From: CAYVBJ01 sp964449075 | GTDB lineage: Bacteria; Bacteroidota; Rhodothermia; Balneolales; Balneolaceae | DNA: 64,000 nucleotides | Direction of reading: 5' to 3' | Assembly (NCBI GenBank): GCA_964449075.1 | Contig: CAYVBJ010000012.1 | Coordinates: 18,633-82,632, forward strand | Part shown: positions 52,926-60,236 of the stretch, piece by piece | Numbering within the stretch: position 1 is the first letter of the stretch | Layout of the letters: each line of letters begins with the position of its first letter | Position numbers and translations under genes: made by a program | The notes under the pieces: generated by a model | Seen by the model: only the letters and a program-made list of their open reading frames with translations | Databases searched by the model: none | Told to the model about the DNA's origin: nothing

Positions 52926-53960
52926 ATGATTTCGTCAAAAACCACTCTTATCCCGGTTGCCCTGCTTTTTTTTATCGTTTCTGATAAAGCTATTGCACAG
53001 AATACGGAGCGGTATGAATTTACTTCCCGGCACATGGGGTCAGATTTCAGGATCGTTCTCTATGCCGATAGCGATTCAATCGCTGCAGCCGCCTCCGATT
53101 CAGCGTTCGCCCGTATCGAAGAGCTAAATTTAATAATGAGCGATTACATAGATAAGAGCGAGCTAAACCGGTTGTCAAGTACATCGGGGAGCGGGGAGTG
53201 GGTAAAGCTCAGCGAGGAACTCTTCCGTGTGCTGAGTATTGCACAAAGAATTTCTTATCAAACCGATGGAGTTTTTGATGTTACTGTCGGGCCCATGACC
53301 AAATTATGGAGAGAGCTTCGCCGAAGTGCAGAACCAATGCTTCCACCATCTGTCAAGTTGAATGAAATAAAGCAGAGGGTTGGGTATGAACACCTTGTTT
53401 TGAATTTTGAAGAGCGAAGCGCTCGCCTTCTCAGGGAAAATATGGCGCTGGACCTGGGCGGAATTGGAAAAGGATTCGCTGCAGATGAAGCACTATCGGT
53501 ACTGAAAAGTTTTGGTATTTATTCTGCGCTGATTGATGCGGGTGGCGATGTGACGCTGGGTAATCCCCCGCCTGGCAGGCAGCCGTGGATAACGGCTGTT
53601 CCAAAAACTGTTACCCGGGATGGCACAGGGATGATACAGTTGCAGATGGCTAACCGTTCTGTGGCAACATCCGGGGACTTGTTCCAGTTTGCGATGGTGG
53701 ATGGGGTTCGTTATTCGCATATTCTGGATCCCAAAACCGGCCTCGGCAGTACGCTTCAGATACAGGCCACCGTCATCAGTAATTCCGGAACACTCGCAGA
53801 TGCTTATGCATCAGTTCTTACTTTAATGAGGCCGGAAGAGGGAATTGATTTTATTGAACAGGTACCGGATACTGAGGCTATTCTGTTTGTAAAAAACGGT
53901 GATGAGATCACAGAGTTTGCCTCATCGGGAATATCCCTGTTTTTGAAGAATCAGGATTGA
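52926..53960 (+). CDS. FAD:protein FMN transferase (ApbE family)
   Basis: ApbE attaches FMN covalently to a Thr/Ser of exported flavoproteins such as NQR and RnfG/NosR-type subunits. The 344-residue product has a signal peptide (about 1-24) without a lipobox. Family features are HMGSDFRIVLYA (substrate entry), DGVFDVTVGPMTKLW, LDLGGIGKGFAAD, LIDAGGDV, YSHILDPKTGLGS and NSGTLADAYASVL in order. No substrate flavoprotein is encoded here. ATG start. A short AT-rich hairpin after the stop (53961-53981) may be a weak terminator. Confidence 0.93.
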   Translation: MISSKTTLIPVALLFFIVSDKAIAQNTERYEFTSRHMGSDFRIVLYADSDSIAAAASDSAFARIEELNLIMSDYIDKSELNRLSSTSGSGEWVKLSEELFRVLSIAQRISYQTDGVFDVTVGPMTKLWRELRRSAEPMLPPSVKLNEIKQRVGYEHLVLNFEERSARLLRENMALDLGGIGKGFAADEALSVLKSFGIYSALIDAGGDVTLGNPPPGRQPWITAVPKTVTRDGTGMIQLQMANRSVATSGDLFQFAMVDGVRYSHILDPKTGLGSTLQIQATVISNSGTLADAYASVLTLMRPEEGIDFIEQVPDTEAILFVKNGDEITEFASSGISLFLKNQD

Positions 53961-53981
53961 GATAACTTTTGAGAAATTATC
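53961..53981. terminator. Weak AT-rich hairpin between convergent genes
   Basis: GATAACTTTTGAGAAATTATC folds with five perfect outer pairs and further inner pairs after one mismatch, directly after the apbE stop. AT-rich and followed 30 bases later by a T run, so a weak terminator at best. Confidence 0.25.
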
Positions 53982-54031
53982 AGTCCGTTGGTAAATAAAT
54001 CCTTCTTTTTTTGCCCTGCCGTAAAAAGAGA

Positions 54032-54976
54032 TCATGACACCTCGAAATTGTCTGCTCTTACGTAGGCATCAATTAATTTAAGCTCACCCTCTTTGCCACT
54101 TTCCGACACGCCGTGTTCCATTCCAACAATCCCGTCAAATCCTTTATCATACAGGTACTTAAAAATATTCCGAAAGTTAATTTCACCGGTCCAGGGTTCG
54201 TTTCTGCCGGGATGATCTCCAAGCTGCAGATAAGGAATTTTGTCCCAGGCTTGTTCCATGTTGGGTATCATATTGCCCTCGGTAATAGCCTGATGATACG
54301 CATCGTATAGAATTTTACAGGATGGACTGCCTACATGCTTGCAGATTCGGTATGCCTGTGATGTCTTTGTCAGAATCATACCCGGATGGTCATGAAGCGT
54401 ATTTAGAGGCTCCAGCACAATTGTCAAATCATGGGGTTCTATTATCTCTGCAGCCTGTTTTAAGGTTTCAATCACATTCAGTTCCTGGTAATTTATGTCA
54501 AGGCGCAAGTCAACATGGCCGGGAACCACGGTCATCCATTTGGCCCCGACCCGTTTTGCTACAGGCACTGATTCCCGGATTTCGTCCAAAAACTGATTGC
54601 GAAAATCTTCATTACCGCAGCTCAGAGTGGGTTCATTCCAGTAAATTGTATGTGCTACAAAAACCCCCATTTCCAATCCCAGGTCTTCCAGCGTACGGCC
54701 GATCCGTTCCTGCATCCGGGTAGAGCGACTTTTCAAGCCGTTGTCTTCGAGCCCGTGAAAACCAATATCTGCCATAAACTTTAACTGATCAATCGGGTCG
54801 TCCCCGGCATGATGCCTGAACATGCCAAAATGCGGCGAATATTTTAATTTAAAATCATGAGTCTGCAGCAGGTCTGCTGATGCTAATTTACCACCCGGCG
54901 TTGATGCCAGGCCTTTACCTGCTGTTATTGCTGCACCGGCATAGAGACTGTTTTTTAAAAATTCTTTACGCTTCAT
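54032..54976 (-). CDS. Exported TIM-barrel isomerase, hydroxypyruvate isomerase-like
   Basis: A 314-residue protein of the xylose-isomerase-like TIM-barrel family. An N-terminal export-type signal (KRKEFLKNSLYAGAAITAG) suggests the Tat path. Metal and catalytic residues of the Hyi/OtnI group are visible: VVPGHVDLRL, IVLEPLNTLHDHPGM, LYDAYHQAITEGN, LQLGDHPGRNEPWTGEINF and IVGMEHGVS. The GRxEPxTGEINF pattern is that of hydroxypyruvate isomerases. It is 23 bases from the Gfo/Idh/MocA gene in the same operon. A secreted sugar epimerase working with that oxidoreductase on a carbohydrate is a plausible role, not proven. Confidence 0.82.
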   Translation of the reverse strand: MKRKEFLKNSLYAGAAITAGKGLASTPGGKLASADLLQTHDFKLKYSPHFGMFRHHAGDDPIDQLKFMADIGFHGLEDNGLKSRSTRMQERIGRTLEDLGLEMGVFVAHTIYWNEPTLSCGNEDFRNQFLDEIRESVPVAKRVGAKWMTVVPGHVDLRLDINYQELNVIETLKQAAEIIEPHDLTIVLEPLNTLHDHPGMILTKTSQAYRICKHVGSPSCKILYDAYHQAITEGNMIPNMEQAWDKIPYLQLGDHPGRNEPWTGEINFRNIFKYLYDKGFDGIVGMEHGVSESGKEGELKLIDAYVRADNFEVS

Positions 54977-54999
54977 ATTGTATAAAATAAATCATTTAT

Positions 55000-56337
55000 C
55001 TAAACCAGCTCGGTTACACCGGGTGTGGGAACCGGGTAATTTCCGTTTTCGTCGGGCAATACCGGGGGTTCTGTGTCCCATGTTATATTGTCCGGAACCA
55101 ATACCTTTTGTGAGTTGATCGCGAAATCCCAGCTTACTTTTTTACCTGTGTACGTTGCCATTCGTCCCATAATTCCGGCAAGTGTGCTTTTGGCTCCGAA
55201 GTCTGTATCGTCGATCAGATCTCCGTTTCGAATTGCTGAGAAAAGCTCGTCATGCTCAACCTGGTATGGATTCGGATCATTCATCCCGTCATGATCATAC
55301 ATTAGAATACCGTTGTAATCTTTCATAATGGCCGTGTTGCCTGCATCCAACTGTATGGTGCCGTTTGTTCCCTGCAGATGTTCTGCCACTCTTGAAAACG
55401 TATTGGGCTGATGCCTGCACTGGCTTGCAATAACAGCTCCACCAGGGTACGTAAACTCAACAAAATGATGGTCGAATATCTGTCCGTGGTCTTTACCATT
55501 TCGGACTTCTCGTCCACCCATACCCTGGGCTGATTCGGGATACTCTCCGATAAACCAGTTTGCAACATCAATATTATGTATATGCTGTTCAAGAATATGA
55601 TCACCACACACCCAGGTGAAGTAGTACCAGTTTCTCATCTGGTATTCCATTTCGCTCATTTCAGGCTGCCTTTCCCGTACCCAAACACCGCCGTCATTCC
55701 AGTAAACCTGGCCGGATGTAATTTTACCGATCGCCCCCTTTTGAACTCTTTTCAATGCTTCCCGGTAGTTTGTTTGATACCTTCTTTGTAATCCGACAAC
55801 AATATTCAGTTTTTTCTCTCTTGCAAGGCGTCCGGCTTTGAGTACGCGGCGAATTCCGGGTGCGTCCGTTGCCACAGGTTTCTCCATAAAAACATGTTTT
55901 CCCTGTCTTACAGCCTCTTCAAAATGTTCAGGCCTGAAACCGGGCGGGGTTGCCAATATAACGACATCGGCCAGTTCAATGGCATGTTTGTATCCATCGA
56001 AATCCGTAAACTTGTGCTCTTCAGGCACATTAAGTCTGCCCGTTTCTTCGTAACGCTTACTGAGTGTGTCGTAACACTCATCGAGCCTGTCACGGAATAA
56101 ATCAGCGAGGGCAACAATTTGAACTCCTTCATCGGCAATCAGTGCCTGGTTTGCGGCACCTGTTCCTCTGCCGCCGCACCCAACTACAGCTACTTTAAGT
56201 GTATCGCTGGCTCCGGCGTGAGCACTGGCCCCAACAGGCAGAGAGCTTATAAAAAACCCTCCTCCCGCTGCAAGTGTGGTTTTTTTCATAAAGTCTCTTC
56301 TTGTTATTCCCTTAGATAATGTATGTTTGTCATTCAT
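55000..56337 (-). CDS. Gfo/Idh/MocA-family oxidoreductase with Tat signal
   Basis: A 445-residue NAD(P)-dependent oxidoreductase. The N-terminus has a twin-arginine signal (TRRDFMKKTTLAAGGGF). The dinucleotide-binding motif is VVGCGGRGTGAA (near 52-63) and the catalytic EKP motif is in HVFMEKPVATD (near 149-159). Such exported members occur in Bacteroidota and Planctomycetota and typically carry a tightly bound cofactor. They act on sugars (for example glycoside 3-dehydrogenation or N-acetylgalactosaminidase-type redox hydrolysis). The gene lies 82 bases from the FGE-like gene upstream and 23 bases from the isomerase downstream. Confidence 0.88.
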   Translation of the reverse strand: MNDKHTLSKGITRRDFMKKTTLAAGGGFFISSLPVGASAHAGASDTLKVAVVGCGGRGTGAANQALIADEGVQIVALADLFRDRLDECYDTLSKRYEETGRLNVPEEHKFTDFDGYKHAIELADVVILATPPGFRPEHFEEAVRQGKHVFMEKPVATDAPGIRRVLKAGRLAREKKLNIVVGLQRRYQTNYREALKRVQKGAIGKITSGQVYWNDGGVWVRERQPEMSEMEYQMRNWYYFTWVCGDHILEQHIHNIDVANWFIGEYPESAQGMGGREVRNGKDHGQIFDHHFVEFTYPGGAVIASQCRHQPNTFSRVAEHLQGTNGTIQLDAGNTAIMKDYNGILMYDHDGMNDPNPYQVEHDELFSAIRNGDLIDDTDFGAKSTLAGIMGRMATYTGKKVSWDFAINSQKVLVPDNITWDTEPPVLPDENGNYPVPTPGVTELV

Positions 56338-56419
56338 TGTGCTAAAATTTTGATTAAGGTGAAAACTTTGTGTTTATAATGAGTTATTTGTTCTCTATAA
56401 ATTTAGTATTCTGTGTTTT

Positions 56420-57562
56420 CTAAAAGTAGTCTTGCATGGCATCGATCCACCAGGCCTCATAGTCATCCACAGACTCGGGTTGTTTTTTTGGTTTAACGAC
56501 CCTGAATCCAACAAATGGAGCATTCGTGTGCCACCAAAGGCTTTTTGGCAGCTGAGGATCGTTCATTTTCCAGCTTGGCTGTGACCCTTTTCGATAGAGG
56601 CAGCTTGCAGCTTCAGCAGGTTCAGTCCATGATCCGCCCCTGGCGGTCCTGGGGTAGAGCTCTTCCGGTTTGAACCATGGATTAACAGCCGGTTCATCTT
56701 CCAGCTGTGCGATATAATTGGGGTGATATTGATCGAGAGTCCATTCGCTTACGTTTCCCAGCATGTTGTAAATACCAAGGGCGTTAGGTTCTTTTGTATC
56801 AAATTGATGATATTTGCGATTGCTATTGCCGCGGTACCAGGCCATCTGTTCGAGATCATTCCCTGCAGGTGGCGAATAATCTTCGTTCTGACCCGCTCTG
56901 CAGGCATATTCCCATTCTGCTTCGGTGGGCAGCCGGTAAAACTCGCCGGTTTTTATGGTAAGCCAGCGGGTAAACATATGTGCTGCGAATTGTGTCATAT
57001 TGATGGCCGGGTATCCGTCAAAACCCATTCCACCGGTCATGTCTCCATATGACGGAGATGGTTTTGAAATTACATCAGATGGCAGTTCAGCTTCCCGCAG
57101 CAACTCCAGAACCTCCCTGGTAAGGGATGGTGACGATAACGCATCAGATTCTATATCCACATCATACATAACCAGGTACAACTGGCGTCGTATGTCTTCC
57201 AAAGATTCTTCAGTAAACAGGTTGTATTGGTTCCAGGTGATTTCAAACTTGCCAATCCAAAAGGAGTCAACCTCTACTTCGTGTTTGCTATTTTTTTCAG
57301 CATTCCACATGTAAAAAGAACCACCGGGAACCGGAACCATCTCCAAAGATTCATCGGACTCCGGAATTTCATCTACATAGGGTGCAAAATCGCTGTCGGT
57401 CAACTTTTCAGTTTGTGCCGCCGATTCAGAGGTGGGTTCGAATGATGAATGGCCTGGGGTATTTGCCGGTTCCGATGAACCACAGCTCAAAAAAATGAGA
57501 GTGCATGATAACAACACAAAGGGCATTCGGGTGAAATATTTTTGAAAAAGTGATACCATCAT
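56420..57562 (-). CDS. FGE-sulfatase-domain lipoprotein (SUMF1 fold)
   Basis: A 380-residue lipoprotein (lipobox LSC, Cys27). The SUMF1/FGE fold starts MVPVPGGSFYMW, then FWIGKFEITWNQYN, and includes YRLPTEAEWEYACRAG, MLGNVSEWTLDQYH, ARGGSWTEPAE and VGFRVVK. The paired cysteines of true formylglycine-generating enzymes are not clearly present, so it is probably a structural or binding member, as for the GldJ/GldK gliding lipoproteins of Bacteroidota. No sulfatase is encoded nearby. First gene of the minus-strand group with the oxidoreductase and the isomerase. Confidence 0.85.
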   Translation of the reverse strand: MMVSLFQKYFTRMPFVLLSCTLIFLSCGSSEPANTPGHSSFEPTSESAAQTEKLTDSDFAPYVDEIPESDESLEMVPVPGGSFYMWNAEKNSKHEVEVDSFWIGKFEITWNQYNLFTEESLEDIRRQLYLVMYDVDIESDALSSPSLTREVLELLREAELPSDVISKPSPSYGDMTGGMGFDGYPAINMTQFAAHMFTRWLTIKTGEFYRLPTEAEWEYACRAGQNEDYSPPAGNDLEQMAWYRGNSNRKYHQFDTKEPNALGIYNMLGNVSEWTLDQYHPNYIAQLEDEPAVNPWFKPEELYPRTARGGSWTEPAEAASCLYRKGSQPSWKMNDPQLPKSLWWHTNAPFVGFRVVKPKKQPESVDDYEAWWIDAMQDYF

Positions 57563-57581
57563 ATTCAGCGGGGAAAAAGTT

Positions 57582-57589
57582 CAAAAATA
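57582..57589 (-). promoter_or_regulatory. Candidate -7 box on the minus strand (TATTTTTG)
   Basis: The plus-strand sequence CAAAAATA reads TATTTTTG on the minus strand, an exact TAnnTTTG match, 19 bases upstream of the FGE-like gene's start. No -33 box was found at the expected spacing. Confidence 0.38.
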
Positions 57590-57721
57590 GCCAGTACATA
57601 AGTTAGTATAGTGAATTTCTTGCAATCCTTTTATAATTCGGATCAAAGTTGAGCAAGTTTTTTCAGTTGTATTCTTCATATGAAATGGATCACATCTTTG
57701 TGCGATCGATAATATTGTCTC

Positions 57722-57729
57722 TATATTTT
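57722..57729 (+). promoter_or_regulatory. Candidate promoter: TTTG -33 and TATATTTT -7
   Basis: TTTG at 57697-57700 is 21 bases upstream of TATATTTT (57722-57729, one mismatch to TAnnTTTG), 36 bases before the ATG at 57766. Spacing fits the Bacteroidota consensus. AAAGGAC near 57750 may be the ribosome binding site. Confidence 0.42.
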
Positions 57730-57765
57730 AAATTCGATTAAACACAAAATAAAAAAGGACGTAAT

Positions 57766-58545
57766 ATGAAATCATCCGATATAATTCTTTCAATTTCTTT
57801 AGTTGCGGTTTTATTCTCATCCTGTTCTCCTGAACCGGTTTTCAGATTACAATCGGATCATAATGAAGAAGATGTTGTGCTATATCAGGGTATGGAATAC
57901 CTGGTTAGCCAGGGCGAATCATCAACAGCAATAATTGCATACTATCGCCATTTAGATAATCTGGTGATAATGGACCTCGAAATAATAAATCAATCAAATC
58001 AAATGGTCAGGCTCGATCCCGGAAATATTTTTTTCGAAGCTTTCAGGGAGAGACATAATGAGCTTGAAAAGCATAATGGTAAAGAATATAAATTAGAGTT
58101 GATTGCTGAAGGTACTGCGTTAGACCCGGAAGATGCACTTTTAAATATTGATAAAGAGACATCCAGAAAAAAGGCAGCTCGCCGAACGGATCTTTTAATG
58201 GAAGGAATTCATGCGGGGATGAGCCTGGCTGTAGATATCTCCGATGCAGACAGAGTCACTAAAAATGAGCAAATAGAAAGGGAGACACGGAGAACAAGAT
58301 ACGCAGTAGAGCGTGCAGAGAGAAGAGAAATATTTTATCGAAATGTCAGAAGTCTCAATGAACAAAGAATTTATTGGGAGACAGAAGCTTTCAGGAAGAC
58401 AGATTTACAATCAGGAGAAAGTATTGCTGGTGAAATTACCTTTCCACTGGTGAAAAAATCAACCTTTATTAATATAATAGTGGTTGTTGGTGAAGATGAA
58501 CATATTTTTAAGTTCAAACAGAAGAAATATGATGCGAAGAGATGA
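57766..58545 (+). CDS. Hypothetical lipoprotein
   Basis: A 259-residue lipoprotein (lipobox FSSC, Cys20). The first 110 residues are mixed beta sequence, and residues 120-215 are strongly charged and helical (for example DADRVTKNEQIERETRRTRY), likely a coiled coil; the end is beta again (INIIVVVGEDEHIFKFKQKK). I do not recognise a family. It stands alone with its own candidate promoter and no clear functional link to its neighbours. Confidence 0.7.
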   Translation: MKSSDIILSISLVAVLFSSCSPEPVFRLQSDHNEEDVVLYQGMEYLVSQGESSTAIIAYYRHLDNLVIMDLEIINQSNQMVRLDPGNIFFEAFRERHNELEKHNGKEYKLELIAEGTALDPEDALLNIDKETSRKKAARRTDLLMEGIHAGMSLAVDISDADRVTKNEQIERETRRTRYAVERAERREIFYRNVRSLNEQRIYWETEAFRKTDLQSGESIAGEITFPLVKKSTFINIIVVVGEDEHIFKFKQKKYDAKR

Positions 58546-58635
58546 TAGAAACATTGCACCTAAAAACTCATAATTGTGAATCTCCGTTTGCAGTTAATTG
58601 TGCAGAAAAGCCATGATCCGCTGATTCAATCCAGA

Positions 58636-59028
58636 TTATCCTCCGGTGCCGATGTCACCTGCAGAGAGACGTTGTAGTGCCCATATGATTATCAGTGTAA
58701 CGAAGAGCGCGACAAAAATAAAAAGCAATGTCGTGAGCAACATCGGCGGTCCCCATACCAGCGAGGAAAGGCCGGCTGCTGTTACCAAAGAGATACCCCA
58801 GGCCAGGCGAATCTGCATAGCCCATTTGCGCCACCAGAAGTACGTGAACACTGTCAGCAGACTCAGCAAACCACAAACGAGCTGTACAATAGTTTCAACC
58901 TGCTGGCCGAGGGTGACAGAGTGGGCGAATTGGCGCACACCACCTGTGAGCGCACCCCAGGCGAGTACGAGAAGAAATGTCATAACACAAACCAGGAGTG
59001 TACGCTGAACGAAAAGTCTAAAGTTCAT
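58636..59028 (-). CDS. Small four-helix membrane protein of unusual base composition
   Basis: A 130-residue protein with about four hydrophobic segments (roughly 9-29, 46-65, 72-92, 93-115). No family is recognised. The gene is noticeably richer in G+C than its neighbours: lines at 58741, 58801, 58861 and 58921 count to about 57 percent GC, against about 32 percent in the line just left of it. This contrast suggests recent acquisition. It is not linked to any mobile element visible here. An ATG start at 59028. Confidence 0.6.
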   Translation of the reverse strand: MNFRLFVQRTLLVCVMTFLLVLAWGALTGGVRQFAHSVTLGQQVETIVQLVCGLLSLLTVFTYFWWRKWAMQIRLAWGISLVTAAGLSSLVWGPPMLLTTLLFIFVALFVTLIIIWALQRLSAGDIGTGG

Positions 59029-59146
59029 TGAGTATTTTCTTATTGCAGAAAGTTTTGGTGTGTAATTAGAATTTTACTTATCGGTAATTCGAATTAAATA
59101 TCTGCATTTATTTTTCAACTATGTACTCAGACGGAGTGAGCTAATG

Positions 59147-59785
59147 TTAAAAAACACCCCTGCAGTTTTGTTTTAGTGAAACAACAATTCGATCAACTTC
59201 AACAGCCCCGTTGGGAAGCTCTTCTATTTCCAGACCGGGATAAAAAAGTGCGTCTTTCCACTTTTGAATGGTAGAGCTGAAAAATGCAGAGGCAACCGAA
59301 TCAGCTTCATAAACAATAATATCATAGTTTTCGCCCTTGTCTCCTCCAAACCGGGTAATAACCTGCCACTCTCCATCTCTTTTATAGGATGTATTGGTGT
59401 GATCTGATTGAGGGTAAAATTTATCATCGGAAGGTTTAAGCAGTACCCAGATATCCTTATCATGGGGTTCCGGGTACACTCCTATTGTCAAAATCCTGCA
59501 ATCTACAGAATCACCATTAAGAGGTGAGATAATCTGTGTTCGTTCAACGGGATATTCCACTTGTTTAATATTTCCCTTGATAGCTTGTTCAATCTGAGCC
59601 ATTGTATTGACAGAACCGTAGCTGTATCCACCGTAAATAAGCAACATAATACCTATTAAACCCATAGGTATCCGGATTTTGGCATGGATGAAGGCTGTTG
59701 AAGATTCTTTATATGTAAGACTGCCAGCTAATGCTATAACTAAAAACAGGGAACCCACGATAATTATGACGATTTCTTGTGACAT
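59147..59785 (-). CDS. Hypothetical membrane protein with extracytoplasmic domain
   Basis: A 212-residue protein. Two membrane helices (about 5-24 and 37-57) near the N-terminus are followed by a domain of about 150 residues that is predicted to face outside. This domain contains VERTQIISPLNGDSVDCRIL, IWVLLKPSDDKFYPQSDHT and the repeated beta pattern of a small sensor-like or immunoglobulin-type fold. A clear Shine-Dalgarno sequence (GAGGAGAG) lies about 5 bases before the ATG, which fixes the start. I do not recognise the family. Confidence 0.68.
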   Translation of the reverse strand: MSQEIVIIIVGSLFLVIALAGSLTYKESSTAFIHAKIRIPMGLIGIMLLIYGGYSYGSVNTMAQIEQAIKGNIKQVEYPVERTQIISPLNGDSVDCRILTIGVYPEPHDKDIWVLLKPSDDKFYPQSDHTNTSYKRDGEWQVITRFGGDKGENYDIIVYEADSVASAFFSSTIQKWKDALFYPGLEIEELPNGAVEVDRIVVSLKQNCRGVF

Positions 59786-60021
59786 GATGCTCTCCTCTAA
59801 TTTTATTAAGGCAAGATGGAAATCTGTATCAATGCCGAAACATATGCACGAATATATACTCTCTTTATACTTAAATAGTAACTAAATATAGAATAACTCA
59901 AAAATCAAAATTCACAATTTTTTCAAAAAAGGCCGGTTTAACACGGGGATGATCCGACCAACCGTATCGTAAGCAAGCGGCCGTTCAATGCCCAGACTCC
60001 CTTCATCAAACATTCACATCT

Positions 60022-60076
60022 CACCCGTATCTATTCGACGTTTTAATAAAGATTTACATGCAGAATCAATAGCAAA
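60022..60076 (+). repeat. 55-bp direct repeat, left copy flanking the gap
   Basis: This 55-base sequence (starting CACCCGTATCTATTCG, ending AGCAAA) is repeated exactly at 60177-60231. The length equals a common assembly k-mer, so it is best read as an unmerged contig overlap rather than a biological repeat. Confidence 0.9.
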
Positions 60077-60176
60077 NNNNNNNNNNNNNNNNNNNNNNNN
60101 NNNNNNNNNNNNNNNNNNNNNNNNNNNNNNNNNNNNNNNNNNNNNNNNNNNNNNNNNNNNNNNNNNNNNNNNNNNN
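60077..60176. other. Scaffold gap of 100 Ns
   Basis: Exactly 100 unknown bases, the customary placeholder for a gap of unknown size. It lies in non-coding sequence and does not interrupt a gene. Confidence 0.99.
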
Positions 60177-60231
60177 CACCCGTATCTATTCGACGTTTTA
60201 ATAAAGATTTACATGCAGAATCAATAGCAAA
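60177..60231 (+). repeat. 55-bp direct repeat, right copy flanking the gap
   Basis: Identical to 60022-60076. It continues into ATTTCATGA, the start of the OFA transporter. Collapsing the two copies joins the leader of that transporter without a break. Confidence 0.9.
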
Positions 60232-60236
60232 ATTTC

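Larger units (their letters stand above)
59786..60236. other. Intergenic region containing a scaffold gap
   Basis: The 451 bases between the minus-strand membrane protein and the OFA transporter contain 100 Ns. Outside the Ns the sequence is AT-rich to the left and more GC-rich near 59960-60000 (GCAAGCGGCCGTTC). No gene is credible in the region; the true gap appears to be zero (see the duplicated flanks). Confidence 0.7.

Noticed and set aside
59988..60227. Open frame running through the N gap
   Set aside because: Most of its middle is unknown bases and its ends are the duplicated 55-mer; not a gene.
60022..60231. Two 55-bp copies as a target-site or attachment-site duplication
   Set aside because: They directly flank a 100-N scaffold placeholder and match a usual k-mer length, so a contig overlap is the simpler explanation.
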